The position numbers were made by a program, and so were the translations under genes. Of a DNA stretch of 64,000 bases, positions 63,594 to 64,000 are shown piece after piece (positions within the stretch are counted from its first letter, which is position 1; the number at the start of each line of letters is the position of its first letter). The stretch comes from Archangiaceae bacterium (GTDB lineage Bacteria; Myxococcota; Myxococcia; Myxococcales; Myxococcaceae), in the NCBI GenBank assembly GCA_016879935.1, contig JAACJQ010000307.1, positions 27,742-91,741 on the forward strand. The letters run 5' to 3'. The notes below the pieces were generated by a model. The model was not told the origin of the DNA. It ran no database searches and was given only the letters and a program-made list of their open reading frames with translations.

Positions 63594-64000
63594 ATGAGTC
63601 AGGAGATTCTGCTGGGTGACGAAGCGGTTGCCCGAGGCGCGATCGATGCTGGCCTGAGCGCCGCGTACGCCTACCCGGGCACGCCCTCGACCGAGATCTT
63701 CGAGAGCATTCACTCGCAGATCAAAGCGCACCACCTGCCGATTCGCGGCTTCTGGTCGACGAACGAGAAGGTCGCGCTCGAAGAGGCCGTCGGCGTCTCG
63801 TACTGCGGCAAACGCGCGATGGTCTCGATGAAGCACGTCGGGCTCAACGTCGCGGCCGACCCGTTCATGAACGTGGCAGTCGCCGGAGCCTGGGGCGGGC
63901 TCGTGCTCGCGGTCGCCGACGATCCCTCGATGCACAGCTCGCAGAACGAGCAGGACTCGCGCTTCTTCGCCGACTTCGCGCAGGTGCCGTGCTTCGAGCC
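63594..64000 (+). CDS. iorA: Indolepyruvate:ferredoxin oxidoreductase alpha subunit, N-terminal part (runs off the window)
   Basis: ATG 63594 has GAGGTGAGGA upstream and opens 135 complete codons with no stop to the window end. The sequence EILLGDEAVARGAIDAGLSA, AYAYPGTPSTEIFESIHS, STNEKVALEEAVGVSYCGKR and AMVSMKHVGLNVAADPFM is the pyrimidine-domain start of IorA. In the complete enzyme a C-terminal TPP domain and ferredoxin-like clusters follow. IorAB oxidises aryl-pyruvates from amino-acid breakdown. The 174 bp upstream (63420-63593) show no gene or convincing promoter. Confidence 0.92.
   Translation, partial: MSQEILLGDEAVARGAIDAGLSAAYAYPGTPSTEIFESIHSQIKAHHLPIRGFWSTNEKVALEEAVGVSYCGKRAMVSMKHVGLNVAADPFMNVAVAGAWGGLVLAVADDPSMHSSQNEQDSRFFADFAQVPCFE

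Overview
The window reads as chromosomal DNA from a high-GC member of the Myxococcota, probably a myxobacterium close to the Myxococcus/Archangium side. The evidence is three TIGR02996-type proteins, a MYXO-CTERM sorting tail on a large secreted protease, a Frz-like chemotaxis operon, a TolQ/TolR/TolR set like the myxobacterial gliding-motor genes, an Hsp70 beside TPR proteins, many lipoproteins and a Ser/Thr kinase. Genes are densely packed, with many ATGA or GTGA stop/start overlaps. I see no rRNA, tRNA, CRISPR array, insertion sequence or prophage.

Layout. 1-15 kb is signalling. It starts with the tail of a probable sigma-54 regulator and a TIGR02996 protein. A leftward operon follows: a globin-coupled histidine kinase, a double-receiver protein and a receiver-kinase hybrid. 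A rightward chemotaxis operon comes next, in the order cheW, cheW, mcp, mcp, cheA-receiver, cheB, cheR. Then come a TPR-like remnant and a leftward set of three small genes. 15-28 kb is cell envelope and secretion: an M36 metalloprotease, a CpoB-like lipoprotein, a periplasmic UshA-like protein interrupted by an in-frame UGA, a LysR/FAD-monooxygenase divergent pair and an S46 peptidase. 28-38 kb holds a Ser/Thr kinase, dprA, a TolQ-TolR-TolR channel, trmFO, a TolB-like lipoprotein, a XerC-like recombinase and an Smr-domain protein. 38-46 kb is protein quality control and metabolism: hslVU, argD, a J-domain/TPR protein, an Hsp70 and a proline-rich TPR protein. 46-64 kb is mostly housekeeping: coaE, engB, pyrD, adenosine deaminase, folD, metF, gcvT, gcvH and the start of iorA. 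Lipoproteins, a tetraheme cytochrome, a calcium-binding EF-hand protein and a hydrolase-HIT fusion are interspersed.

Most notable observation. At 20472-21545 a gene with a strong ribosome-binding site and a signal peptide runs into a single in-frame UGA at codon 39. The reading frame then continues, unbroken and family-like, for 318 codons. The UGA sits where the family normally has the last Cys of a Pro-Cys-Gly-Cys motif. It is followed by a hairpin whose apical loop reads GGUCUG and begins 18 nt after the UGA, which matches my recollection of the E. coli fdhF SECIS. This is best explained as a selenocysteine codon in a periplasmic protein co-transcribed with cpoB. The normally conserved 3' histidine metal ligands look absent, so the protein may be redox-active rather than a phosphatase.

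How the genes work together. The chemotaxis operon is a complete signal-transduction set, and the adjacent divergent double-receiver protein has the same domain layout as FrzZ, the output of the Frz system. gcvT-gcvH, metF and folD are one-carbon/folate genes clustered within about 5 kb. TolQ-TolR-TolR plus the TolB-like lipoprotein probably form an energised envelope machine.
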